Of a DNA stretch of 64,000 bases, positions 55,596 to 63,162 are shown piece by piece. The position numbers and the translations under genes are program-made. The notes below the pieces were generated by a model. The model saw only the letters and a program-made list of their open reading frames with translations. It did no database searches and was not told where the DNA came from. The stretch is from Enteractinococcus helveticum (GTDB lineage: Bacteria; Actinomycetota; Actinomycetes; Actinomycetales; Micrococcaceae). Positions within the stretch are counted from its first letter, which is position 1. Every line of letters starts with the position of its first letter. The DNA lies in contig NZ_LXEY01000022.1 in the NCBI RefSeq assembly GCF_001657475.1, forward strand, positions 420,754 to 484,753. Reading direction: 5' to 3'.

Positions 55596-55965
55596 GGGGA
55601 TGATCGGTTTCGACGATGTGAGTTGCCGTAAGGGAAGCGTGCCGAGGACGCAAAGTTATCTCGTAAACACCCTTTGCAACCAATTAAGTGCCGATTCTAA
55701 ACGCACTGACTTCGCTCTCGCTGCCTAACTAATCCAGCGAACGAGTCCGTCAGCCCAGGCTTTGCTATCGACCTGGTGTCTGGCGTCGCTTAGATAGCCA
55801 CTGTCTGTCGCCCCTGTCGGGGGAAGTGACAGAGACCTGAATCCGACTAGACCTAACAGGTACTCGTCTGCGAGTTCCTGAGGTCGATAAAACTCCATGC
55901 AGACTGCGCACGGAGAAGCCTAACGAATGCCACATCGGACCCGGGTTCAATTCCCGGCATCTCCA
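55596..55965 (+). ncRNA. ssrA: transfer-messenger RNA (tmRNA)
   Basis: The 5' end GGGGATG (55596-55602) pairs with CATCTCC (55958-55964), making the tRNA-Ala-like acceptor stem; the T-arm is GGGTTCAATTCCC. The tag frame begins at GCC 55690 and encodes ADSKRTDFALAA, ending at TAA 55726-55728; the LAA end is the proteolysis signal. Pseudoknot-like stems follow. CCA is not encoded (ACA follows). The 3' end also appears to be the integration site of the element beginning downstream. Confidence 0.97.
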
Positions 55966-55970
55966 CAGGA
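55940..55970 (+). other. predicted attachment site (attL) at the 3' end of ssrA
   Basis: The T-arm and acceptor 3' half of ssrA are a common target for tyrosine recombinases, and an integrase gene begins 181 nt after ssrA. The gene end is intact, as expected when the element carries a copy of it. I found no second copy of this 3' sequence downstream in the window, so the core is not defined and attR must lie outside. Confidence 0.6.
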
Positions 55971-56002
55971 AAGCCCGTAAACCTTTGAGTTTGCGGGCTT
56001 TT
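55971..56002 (+). terminator. ssrA terminator
   Basis: A 12-bp stem, AAGCCCGTAAAC with GTTTGCGGGCTT (one T-G pair), a 6-nt loop and TTTT, 5 nt after ssrA. Confidence 0.92.
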
Positions 56003-56146
56003 CCCTTGTCAGGAGCCGTTTCTCATCTCCGCCCTAGTGACGATGATTAGTCATTATTGCTCACAGTGTAGCATTTAATTAGTCAATGGCTAGACAATGA
56101 TCTGGGGCCATTTATTTTCAGGCCCGGGCGAAGGGTGAATTAGGCA

Positions 56147-57379
56147 GTGGCGGCGAAAAAACGTAAGAAATATCCGGAGGGCATCCAGCCCACAGGATCA
56201 GGAACATACCGTGCTCGCATATACCGCGATCACGAGAACCACCATCTTGGCACTTTCAAAACAATCGGTGATGCCCGCGCAGCCCTGGATATCGCCCGTT
56301 CAGAAATAGCCAGGGGTACATTCGTGCCCCCTAAGCAGCGTCGAGCTGCGGCTCGGCAGGAACGTGAGCAGCAAGAACAACAGGCCCTGGCCGAAGCCCG
56401 TACCGTCAGCGACTTGGCTAAGGCTTGGCTAATTTGGCTAGAGTCCATCGGCCGTTCTACAGGTACGCTCTATACGTATAGGCGCCGCTTAGAACAATCA
56501 TTTCTTCCAGCGTTCCGTCAGTCGTCGGTGGTCGACCTCACCGCGGGCGATGTGACCGGCTGGTATACGAAGTTGGTCGCCTCCAACGGGGAAGGTGTGG
56601 CCAGGCAGCACTACCGGACGGTCGACGGAATGTTCCGTTATGCGACCGGGAAGTCGAAACAGCTCCCGCGCTCATTTGAACCGTGGCTCGATAGCAGCCC
56701 GGTCGATATCCCCGAAGCAGGGGCCAAAAAACGTGCCCGCCGCAAGCCCGACGAAGTCGTGGTCACGACTGACGAAATATACACAATTGCCGACAATATG
56801 CCGCCCCACGAACGGCTCGCTGTGCTGCTCGCTGGCTGGTGTGGCCTACGAATTGGTGAAGTGCTGGCTGTACGGCGTCAGGACTTCACCGTGGCCGCCG
56901 ACGGGGTCATGTGGCTATCGATTAACGAACAAGTCCAAGGACGGGGCACCCCGGCCCGATTAGACCCCACAAAAACCGAAGCTGGCGACCGCGACGTTCC
57001 TGTTGCCAGTAGCATTGTCCACGAGGTGAATCATCATCTCGAGGAGTACGTAGAATCGCCAGGGGAGTCGTTTCTGTTTCCTCGACACAAGGTCGGTAAC
57101 AGGCCGCACCATCCGAACACGTTTCGAGGTCATTTTGACAAGGCCCGCGATGATGCACAGAATCCGCGCTTTCAAAACCTAACTTTTCACGGTTTGCGCC
57201 ACAGCTGTCTGACCCGGCTCGGTCAAGCCGGCGCGACGTTATCGGACCTAATGTCGTTCGCCGGACATTCGGATATAGAATCCGTACTCATCTATCAGCA
57301 CTCGGAAAAGCAACGGTTAGCGTCCCTGGCCGAACAACTGTCCGTGGACGCGGAGAAAGGCAACAGTGACACGGATTAA
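56147..57379 (+). CDS. int: tyrosine recombinase (integrase)
   Basis: A 410-residue phage-type integrase. An arm-site DNA-binding domain lies at about 13-60 (GSGTYRARIYRDHENHHLGT), a core-binding SAM-like domain at about 85-170, and the catalytic domain at about 205-395, with Arg235 (LRIGE), His348 and Arg351 (FHGLRH), His374 (FAGHSD) and nucleophile Tyr383 (LIYQHS). All five residues are present, so it should be active. GTG start with a weak AAGGG upstream. It overlaps the next gene by 14 nt. Position behind ssrA suggests that tmRNA is its target. Confidence 0.93.
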   Translation: MAAKKRKKYPEGIQPTGSGTYRARIYRDHENHHLGTFKTIGDARAALDIARSEIARGTFVPPKQRRAAARQEREQQEQQALAEARTVSDLAKAWLIWLESIGRSTGTLYTYRRRLEQSFLPAFRQSSVVDLTAGDVTGWYTKLVASNGEGVARQHYRTVDGMFRYATGKSKQLPRSFEPWLDSSPVDIPEAGAKKRARRKPDEVVVTTDEIYTIADNMPPHERLAVLLAGWCGLRIGEVLAVRRQDFTVAADGVMWLSINEQVQGRGTPARLDPTKTEAGDRDVPVASSIVHEVNHHLEEYVESPGESFLFPRHKVGNRPHHPNTFRGHFDKARDDAQNPRFQNLTFHGLRHSCLTRLGQAGATLSDLMSFAGHSDIESVLIYQHSEKQRLASLAEQLSVDAEKGNSDTD

Positions 57380-57800
57380 TATCTATTGCGACCAGGGCCA
57401 CTCCCGTTGGCATATTGCGACCATGAGAAAAGGTGGGGCCGATGGGCATCCTAAGATCTGGATGCAGGACACCAAATCCTCGCACCGTCGACGTCTCGAA
57501 CGGTTTCGAACCGGTGACACCAGTCTGCCTGATGATCAGCCGGTGAACTATAAACGCATAAGGGACGGCAAGGAAGTCGCGCCCGCAGCGCCCAGTGAAT
57601 CGCCGGCCGTATATGAGCACGTCACCTACACGTTTAAGTGCGAGCATTGTGTGAATTTGCGTCGACATTCCACGGTCACCCGGCGCGCTGAGCGGCTTGC
57701 ACCAATTCTGGATTTGCTCCTGCAGGCCGGGTTACGTGAGGTCAGTCTTGATCAGCTAGCCCGCGGAATTGGGGAATATGACAGAGAAAGACGCTCGTAG
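57366..57800 (+). CDS. unknown protein with possible zinc site
   Basis: A 144-residue protein I do not recognise. Cys8 and His12 (CDQGH) near the start and Cys92, His94, Cys95 (FKCEHC) further on could bind zinc. The C-terminal ~40 residues look helical (LAPILDLLLQAGLREVSL). It starts inside the end of int (14-nt overlap) and so is probably co-translated with it; an accessory role in recombination is conceivable but not shown. Confidence 0.65.
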   Translation: MTRINIYCDQGHSRWHIATMRKGGADGHPKIWMQDTKSSHRRRLERFRTGDTSLPDDQPVNYKRIRDGKEVAPAAPSESPAVYEHVTYTFKCEHCVNLRRHSTVTRRAERLAPILDLLLQAGLREVSLDQLARGIGEYDRERRS

Positions 57801-57862
57801 TTAGCTTTTCTTAATCACAGTAGTTTATTCTTGTACAACAGCCGTGTGACGGTGGATCACAC

Positions 57863-57939
57863 CGCAGGCGAATAAATAGCCTGCGAACCTAGGACCAAGC
57901 CTCCCGCCTGGTACGTCTTTGACGTGCCCGGGAGGCTTG
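57863..57939 (+). promoter_or_regulatory. paired hairpins upstream of the excisionase-like gene; second one covers its ribosome binding site
   Basis: Hairpin 1: CGCAGGC (57863-57869) with GCCTGCG (57879-57885). Hairpin 2: CAAGCCTCCC (57896-57905) with GGGAGGCTTG (57930-57939), with an inner TACGTC/GACGTG stem. The GGGAGG in its right arm lies 6 nt before TTG 57942, so the stem would hide the ribosome binding site. It could instead be a terminator of the int unit, but the T tract is missing. Confidence 0.55.
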
Positions 57940-57941
57940 TC

Positions 57942-58217
57942 TTGTTAACGAATACTTTTCTGCAACGCCAGCGCATTGCAGCCGAATCCCCAGAACTTCC
58001 AACAGCTCTTGTTCCAGTTGCCCGACCGCTCACGATCCAGGAAGTCGCCGACTATCTTTCGGTCACGCATGGCACCGTACGTCGATGGATTAGCCAGGGG
58101 AAACTGCGTGCTCACTACTACGGCCGTTCAATCCGCATCGAGCCAGCTGACCTCGATAAATTCCGAGAACAAAAAGCCAAGGCAACTTATGACCACGTTT
58201 CTGGTGGTGGCCACTAA
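57942..58217 (+). CDS. excisionase-like helix-turn-helix protein
   Basis: About 91 residues with a MerR/Xis-type HTH (PLTIQEVADYLSVTHGTVRR, then ISQGKLRAHYYGRSIRIEP). Such proteins bend DNA at att sites and favour excision, or regulate early genes. I prefer TTG 57942, behind GGGAGG, over GTG 57924, which lies inside the hairpin stem and has no ribosome binding site. It ends in TAATG, joined to the next gene. Confidence 0.8.
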   Translation: MLTNTFLQRQRIAAESPELPTALVPVARPLTIQEVADYLSVTHGTVRRWISQGKLRAHYYGRSIRIEPADLDKFREQKAKATYDHVSGGGH

Positions 58218-58531
58218 TGGCTCCGGACAAGAAAATTCCCCCGGCACCAACACCGGGGGAATTTCAGGAAAAGGCAACGAGCACCATATACAGCACGTCT
58301 AGCCTAGCTCAAGGACGTGCTCGATCCCAGTTGTTCGCTGAGCAGCTCGAGGGGATTTATTTGGTCATCGCCGAGATTAAGACCACGGCGGATGAACAAC
58401 GGTTCCGTCGCCGGTTCTACGCGAACCTGCCCAGCGCCCAGCTGGCCGTGGATCGCGCCCGAATGAACGGCCGTGAAGCGCATTTGTTCATTGGTCAGAT
58501 CAGTATCGTGGGCGGTGATCATCATGAGTGA
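58217..58531 (+). CDS. unknown protein of the element
   Basis: A 104-residue protein, start overlapping the xis stop by one base. Pro-rich beginning (KKIPPAPTPGEF), then a predicted alpha/beta region ending QLAVDRARMNGREAHLFIGQI. No family recognised. It overlaps the helicase gene by 8 nt, suggesting co-expression. Confidence 0.65.
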   Translation: MAPDKKIPPAPTPGEFQEKATSTIYSTSSLAQGRARSQLFAEQLEGIYLVIAEIKTTADEQRFRRRFYANLPSAQLAVDRARMNGREAHLFIGQISIVGGDHHE

Positions 58532-59975
58532 GCCGAAACTCATCGACTTTGAGAGCTACGCACAAGGCCAGAATGATTTGCTCAACGCGCAGGCACCCAC
58601 GAGTGCCGAACGCGAGGAAATCTACCTTCAAGAGCAGGCGTCATCAATCGAGTGGGATGACCAGCACTTACGGTCACACCAGCGGATGGCGGCACGGCTG
58701 GCCCAGTATGCAGAAGGCGTGGCTCTGTACGTCGAGGGGCTCGGCTGGCAATACTGGTGCGGCACCCATTGGGCATTAGATCACCGTGAAGCCCGAATCA
58801 ACGAGCTACTCAGGGATTTGCTGAAAATGTCGTGGGTCGAGGCCATGAATGACCAAACCCTGCAAGCCGACGTACGGTCGGCAATGAACGCGACCGGCAC
58901 CCGCGGGGTGATTGACCTAGCCTCCCGGAATTCGCGACTATTCACCGAACAAGTCGACCAGGACCCGTATTTGCTCAACTGCGTTAACGGGACCCTGGAC
59001 CTGCATACGCTCCAGCTGCGCCCGCACAGCCCGGCCGACCGCATCACCAAAATTACCGGAGCAAATTATGACACCAGCGCCCCGGCTGACTCCTGGACGG
59101 AGTTTCTCGCGTCATCGCTACCCGACCCAGCTCTGCGGTCATTCATGCAACGATACGCTGGCTTGTCATTAATTGGCCGAGTCATCGAGCATGTCATGCT
59201 CATCGCTACCGGCACCGGGCGCAACGGCAAGGGCGTGCTGGCCAGGACGCTGTCTAAGGCCCTCGGTGATTATGCGGTAACAGCCACCAGCGATCTGCTC
59301 GTGACCGGCCGACACGGCGGCAAAACGGCCGGAGAGTTGGCGGCCCAAATGGTGCTGCGTGGGGCACGGTTCGCGGTCATGTCCGAACTCGACAAAAACG
59401 ACAACATGAACGAAGCCCTCATGAAGTCGCTGACCGGCGGTGACGAAATCACCGCGAAACTCATGGGCCAGAACTTTGTCAGCTTCATGCCGTCGCATTC
59501 ATTCTTTTTGCAGACCAATGACTTACCGGCCATGGATGCCGACGCCAAAGCGGCCTGGGCGAGGATCCGGGTCGTGCCCTTCGATGTGTCATTCGAAGGC
59601 CGTGAGGACCACGGCCTGGAAGAGCGGTTAGAAACCGAGCTGTCCGGTGTGCTCACCTGGGCGATTGAAGGCCTGCGCCAATACCAACAGACCGGACTAG
59701 ATGAACCGGACGCCGTCCGGGCCAGCACGGACGCTTACCGCGCTGACAATGACGCCCTGTCCCGGTTTATCGCAGACCGTTGCGTCCTGAACCCGGCCGC
59801 ATCGGTTACTACCGCAAAAATCACCGAGGAATATACCCTGTGGGCTGCGATGGCCGGAGAGGCGCCGATGAAGAAGATTGCGCTCAGCAAACGGCTTCGA
59901 ACTATCGACGGGGTGACCGACAACGGCAACAAGAATAGTCGAGGACTTAATGGAATCGGGTTAAGAAATGACTAA
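58524..59975 (+). CDS. P4-type D5_N / superfamily 3 helicase (phage/plasmid primase-helicase C-terminal type)
   Basis: A 483-residue protein starting at ATG 58524; the open frame upstream lies inside the previous gene. D5_N region about 90-190 (RNSRLFTEQVDQDPYLLNCV and NGTLDLHT). SF3 helicase: Walker A GTGRNGKG (230-237), Walker B region RFAVMSELDKN, then the sensor FFLQTNDLPAMD and VPFDVSFEG. A winged-helix C-terminus. The N-terminal archaeo-eukaryotic primase domain of full P4 alpha-type proteins is absent. It would unwind DNA for replication of the excised element. Confidence 0.9.
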   Translation: MSEPKLIDFESYAQGQNDLLNAQAPTSAEREEIYLQEQASSIEWDDQHLRSHQRMAARLAQYAEGVALYVEGLGWQYWCGTHWALDHREARINELLRDLLKMSWVEAMNDQTLQADVRSAMNATGTRGVIDLASRNSRLFTEQVDQDPYLLNCVNGTLDLHTLQLRPHSPADRITKITGANYDTSAPADSWTEFLASSLPDPALRSFMQRYAGLSLIGRVIEHVMLIATGTGRNGKGVLARTLSKALGDYAVTATSDLLVTGRHGGKTAGELAAQMVLRGARFAVMSELDKNDNMNEALMKSLTGGDEITAKLMGQNFVSFMPSHSFFLQTNDLPAMDADAKAAWARIRVVPFDVSFEGREDHGLEERLETELSGVLTWAIEGLRQYQQTGLDEPDAVRASTDAYRADNDALSRFIADRCVLNPAASVTTAKITEEYTLWAAMAGEAPMKKIALSKRLRTIDGVTDNGNKNSRGLNGIGLRND

Positions 59976-60159
59976 TGGGCAGTTAGGGCAGATACCCCCA
60001 GAGGTTCTCGTGAGAAAACACTATAGGGAATCACTGGGACCAACTGCCCGTTCTGCCCAGATCGAGAAGAAAGCAAAATACATGGCCCGAAACACGATGC
60101 GAATCATCCGATTCTTACAGCGCCGTAGGCGGCAAAAACAACAGATAAGGAACAAGTGA
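59968..60159 (+). CDS. small basic protein, unknown
   Basis: A 63-residue protein, rich in Arg, Lys and Gln (RIIRFLQRRRRQKQQIRNK at the end). Its ATG overlaps the helicase stop by 8 nt. Possibly a DNA-binding accessory; no family recognised. Confidence 0.5.
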   Translation: MTNGQLGQIPPEVLVRKHYRESLGPTARSAQIEKKAKYMARNTMRIIRFLQRRRRQKQQIRNK

Positions 60160-60161
60160 TT

Positions 60162-60320
60162 ATGACCAACCGGAAGCCAAAATCAGAGCTCGATAAATGG
60201 AAGCAAGCGGTTAAGGACTCTCTGAAAACCATCAAATGGCTGGAGCGCCGCGGTGATGAGAAAACAGAGCGCATCCGCGTCCTCGAGTACCAGATCAAAG
60301 AACTAGGAGACACCCCATGA
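60162..60320 (+). CDS. small charged protein, unknown
   Basis: A 52-residue protein (begins MTNRKPKSELDKWKQAVKDS), predicted as two charged helices. AAGGAACAAG precedes the ATG, only 2 nt after the previous stop. It overlaps the next gene by 4 nt (ATGA). Too short for homology by eye. Confidence 0.55.
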   Translation: MTNRKPKSELDKWKQAVKDSLKTIKWLERRGDEKTERIRVLEYQIKELGDTP

Positions 60321-60442
60321 CCACCGCCGGCGTAAATGAGAAACCAACCGAAACAGACTTCAAAACATTCTGGTCGGTTTTCGAGGCCCAGCAACACCGC
60401 CAACAGCAGCAGTTAACCCAGCGAATGGAGCAGAAAAAATGA
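60317..60442 (+). CDS. very small Gln-rich protein, unknown
   Basis: A 41-residue protein with a helical Gln-rich half (FEAQQHRQQQQLTQRMEQ). ATGA overlaps at both ends fix it firmly within the operon, which is the main reason to believe it is real. Confidence 0.5.
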   Translation: MTTAGVNEKPTETDFKTFWSVFEAQQHRQQQQLTQRMEQKK

Positions 60443-60636
60443 CACGGCCCAACCCAATTAAAGCACGCCGGTACCACTGGTTAGCTAAACGCCAAGAAAC
60501 CCCCGGCATCGCCATTATTGGAGAGCACGGGATCCTTGCCCACATGACCATGAGCGAAGCCCTAAAAATTGCGCACGAAATTGCCGACATTTTGCAGGCC
60601 GAAAAAAGCCGGCGCAAGGCGAGCTCGTCCACATGA
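60439..60636 (+). CDS. small protein, unknown
   Basis: A 65-residue protein (MTRPNPIKARRYHWLAKRQE). The middle ETPGIAIIGEHGILAHMTMS followed by a helix EALKIAHEIADILQ suggests a small alpha/beta fold. ATGA overlap upstream. No family recognised. Confidence 0.55.
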   Translation: MTRPNPIKARRYHWLAKRQETPGIAIIGEHGILAHMTMSEALKIAHEIADILQAEKSRRKASSST

Positions 60637-60686
60637 ACACGCCCCATCCGAACCAATCTTCAGCAGTCAATACGTTAGGAGTCACT

Positions 60687-60920
60687 ATGACCAACGACCA
60701 CATCATTACACCGGCCCAAGATTCATGGGCAGCCGCAAACAAGGCCCGCATTGAACGCGAGAAAATCGCCCTGGAAAAAGCGCAGCAGATCTCGGAAATC
60801 GGCGCAAAATCCTCCCGGAACGAATTGCATCGGATGCTGAGCATCACCCCCGGGGCCGAGAGCGCTCTCAAAATCGGGCAGTTGCTCGACGCAGAACAGC
60901 AAAACAACATTAACCAATAG
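60687..60920 (+). CDS. small helical protein, unknown
   Basis: A 77-residue protein from ATG 60687, which has AGGAG 6-7 nt upstream. An in-frame ATG at 60633 overlaps the previous stop (ATGA) and would add 18 residues; I cannot exclude it. Mostly helical and charged (NKARIEREKIALEKAQQ). No family recognised. Confidence 0.55.
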   Translation: MTNDHIITPAQDSWAAANKARIEREKIALEKAQQISEIGAKSSRNELHRMLSITPGAESALKIGQLLDAEQQNNINQ

Positions 60921-60938
60921 CCGAAAGGATCTAACACC

Positions 60939-61760
60939 ATGACTACGACCCAAAATCAACAGTTGAACATTGAACAAGAACTCGAGCAAGCCACTGAGCA
61001 GGCCGCTGCAGCAACCCGTCGCGCCCGTGAGCTTGAGCACCAGGCAGCTGTCGTCCGTGAGCATCGAGAACGGCTCCGGGGCAAGCTGCGTCAACAGTTC
61101 GAAGAGGATGCCGGGCAGTTCTTCGTGGAACTGGACGCCCTGCGTAAACAGAAGCTCGCCGAGTTCGAACAGGCCGTCATCACCGGAGTAAACGTAGCAC
61201 CTGCCTGGATCGCCTACATGACCACCGTTCACCAGCTGACTTTTGAAGAAGAACAGCGGGCGCGTTATTTCTACAATTCGCGGCGTAATCACTATGACGC
61301 GATCCGGGGCCAAATGCAGGCATGGGCCGATGAATTGGAATACGCAAAACAATCCGGCATGGTTTACCCGCCACAGGAAGAAGAGCCTCGCAACTGGTAC
61401 ACCCCGCTGATAACCGTCTTACTCGATGAGGTCGACGGCATCCGAGACACAGAATCAGAAACCCGGGTGCAACAGATCAACGCGATGGTCAACGCGCTGG
61501 CCACCGCTCATGACCTGCCAGTCCACCGGGAACTGGACGATCTCACACCGCCCCTGGCATCCCTGGTGTGTGGTGAGCCGCCAGCGGCGCTGTCCCTGAC
61601 GCTGGGAGAAACTCGACGCTTCGAACGTCGAACGATGTGGCAGGCCATCGACGACGTCGTACGCGACCAAGTCCAAAACGGTTTAGACCAGTACGAACAG
61701 GACCGCGCCCAAAAGTTCGAGCAACTAGTCGTCGCCCACGACCCAGAGCTCGACGCCTAA
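60939..61760 (+). CDS. coiled-coil protein of the element, unknown function
   Basis: A 273-residue protein. The first ~75 residues form a Glu/Gln/Ala/Arg coiled coil (EQELEQATEQAAAATRRARE), followed by a helical domain with aromatic motifs (APAWIAYMTTVHQLTFEEEQ, RARYFYNSRRNHYDAIRG) and a C-terminal helix. AAAGG upstream of the ATG. No membrane helix or known domain. It might be a scaffold or interference factor of a satellite, but this is only a guess from context. Confidence 0.7.
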   Translation: MTTTQNQQLNIEQELEQATEQAAAATRRARELEHQAAVVREHRERLRGKLRQQFEEDAGQFFVELDALRKQKLAEFEQAVITGVNVAPAWIAYMTTVHQLTFEEEQRARYFYNSRRNHYDAIRGQMQAWADELEYAKQSGMVYPPQEEEPRNWYTPLITVLLDEVDGIRDTESETRVQQINAMVNALATAHDLPVHRELDDLTPPLASLVCGEPPAALSLTLGETRRFERRTMWQAIDDVVRDQVQNGLDQYEQDRAQKFEQLVVAHDPELDA

Positions 61761-61785
61761 ACCCACCGAGAGGTAAGTAACACCG

Positions 61786-61830
61786 GTGCCGGGGCACCGG
61801 CCGGCATTTGACCGGCCAGAGCCCCGGCAC
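61786..61830 (+). terminator. nested GC-rich hairpin after the element's operon
   Basis: GTGCCGGGGC (61786-61795) pairs with GCCCCGGCAC (61821-61830), and inside it GGCCGG/CCGGCC forms a second stem. The T tract is weak (TCACTGTTTA). Likely ends the xis-to-coiled-coil transcript. Confidence 0.65.
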
Positions 61831-62213
61831 TCACTGTTTAATAAGGTGAACGGCGGAGCTGCATGGACGCCCTATACCGGACGCTTCATGTCAATGCCCA
61901 CAACAATCTGCGCCGCCCAGGCTACCAAAAGCAATTGGTCCGTGACTGACTCCAATAAGCCCTCCAGTGCACAAACCGTCTCCGAACCATCACGGCCGCC
62001 CGCGAAATGATCCACACTGACCTTGAAAACACACTCCAGGAATCCAGTCGCGACGGCATCACTTTTTGTCAACTGGCCAAAGAACTAGGCGAGCGTCAGC
62101 GGCCCCGTCACCTAAGAGTACTTACAGATTCGAGAATAGCCACGAACAACCGGGAAAGAGCGGCCCCATGGTAAGTTAGCCCACACCCCTCACCACCCAC
62201 CCAGAGAGGCCCC
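61831..62213. other. mostly non-coding stretch with a broken frame
   Basis: From ATG 61863 a frame reads MDALYRTLHVNAHNNLRRPG and stops at TGA 61947 and again at TAA 61956, then reopens in the same frame to 62174. The two parts together look like one small gene interrupted by two stop codons. No family recognised. Confidence 0.35.
62007..62174 (+). CDS. doubtful small ORF
   Basis: 55 codons from ATG 62007, including GITFCQLAKELGERQRPRH, which has some HTH-like flavour. It may be the tail of the broken frame described for this gap. No ribosome binding site. Confidence 0.25.
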   Translation: MIHTDLENTLQESSRDGITFCQLAKELGERQRPRHLRVLTDSRIATNNRERAAPW

Positions 62214-62705
62214 ATGAAAAAAACCCCAGCCCTCATCACCGCTACACTTATCGCGGTCACCGCGCTCGCGGGCTGTTCCTCCAATGCACAAACCGAATCC
62301 GCCCCAGAGCAGGACACGGTTTCAGTTTCCCCTGAGTCCGCTCCAGAGCAGGTTGCAACGCCGGCGATTTCCCCCGATACCCGGCAGGCCTGGGCCGACG
62401 ATGTTGTGAACCACTGGCTGCAAAGTGCTGATATAAATAGCTTCGAAGGCTTTAGAGCGGATGACCCGGAGGCTGCGAGGGGCTATGTTCTTGACTATGG
62501 CTCTGACGACAATGGGACCGTTCACTTCACCGTCGAGGGAGACGAGTGGAATGAGAAAGATTTCTCACGGCTCATCCATGACTTCATGGGGTCGGTGGGA
62601 TACGAACGTCCGGGCGAACTGACAGAGACTTCGGTGACCACAGAGAACGGAAAATACACGTTTTCCATGACCTGCGAAGAGATTCCTCGTTGCGACACTA
62701 ACTAG
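62214..62705 (+). CDS. small lipoprotein, unknown function
   Basis: A 163-residue lipoprotein: Lys-Lys N-terminus, hydrophobic stretch and lipobox LAGC with Cys21. A low-complexity spacer follows with a repeat of ESAPEQ. The mature domain (about 55-163) is acidic, with a Cys pair near the end (MTCEEIPRC), perhaps a disulfide. GAGAGG precedes the ATG. Cargo lipoproteins in prophages and satellites often alter superinfection or adhesion; that is context only. Confidence 0.75.
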   Translation: MKKTPALITATLIAVTALAGCSSNAQTESAPEQDTVSVSPESAPEQVATPAISPDTRQAWADDVVNHWLQSADINSFEGFRADDPEAARGYVLDYGSDDNGTVHFTVEGDEWNEKDFSRLIHDFMGSVGYERPGELTETSVTTENGKYTFSMTCEEIPRCDTN

Positions 62706-62714
62706 AGACGAAAA

Positions 62715-62754
62715 AACGGGCACCCCGGACCAAATAGTCGCGGGAGTGCCCGTT
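62715..62754. terminator. two-way terminator after the lipoprotein gene
   Basis: AACGGGCAC (62715-62723) with GTGCCCGTT (62746-62754), inner CCCG/CGGG pairs, A run before and TTCT after; it lies between convergent frames. Confidence 0.8.
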
Positions 62755-62762
62755 CTATATGC

Positions 62763-63020
62763 TTATACGAAGCGGTAGTAGTTCAAGAAGCACTGCAATG
62801 CCATAGCAGAGGAATACTGACCCCTTGCCCCTACCGTAAACATGTTTGTTGCCGGGAATGAGAACGGGATTGCGCTACGGTACTTGCCATTCATCATTCG
62901 AGCAAATTCTCGAATAGAGGCAAGCCCCCAGTATCCATCGACGTTGTATCCACGGTAGTAACCATATTTCTGCATCCAGCGTTGCAGACCTCGGTGGGTC
63001 GTTGATGGTAACGCACCGTT
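62763..63020 (-). pseudogene. C-terminal fragment of a phage-lysin/peptidoglycan-binding-like protein
   Basis: The frame reads, without start codon from 63020, NGALPSTTHRGLQRWMQKY and then GYYRGYNVDGYWGLASIREF and later MALQCFLNYYRFV. The G-x-Y-x-G-x-x-x-D-G-x-x-G pattern recalls peptidoglycan-binding repeats of actinophage endolysins. Similarity clearly begins before the first ATG (62975), and a TGA lies at 63023-63021, so the protein has lost its N-terminus. Confidence 0.6.
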
Positions 63021-63162
63021 TCATATAGCAAAATTCGCCACCGACTTTGACACGATTACGGCCGTCACTGAGGACGGTTCATCTTCTTACACCGAGCCAT
63101 ACCTGCCGTATCTCGAAACATACTTCGACGGTATAGACCTAGAGGACCAAGCCGCCCACTAG
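63001..63162 (+). pseudogene. plus-strand C-terminal remnant, origin unknown
   Basis: An open frame without a start codon, reading VDGNAPFHIAKFATDFDTIT and ending LEDQAAH at TAG 63160-63162. It overlaps the end of the lysin-like fragment on the other strand, so the two remnants meet at a junction. I do not recognise the family. Confidence 0.35.

Noticed and set aside
60506..60530. CCCCCGGCATCGCC as a possible second copy of the ssrA 3' end
   Set aside because: Only about ten bases agree with the T-arm/acceptor sequence and the acceptor part CATCTCC differs; not an attR.
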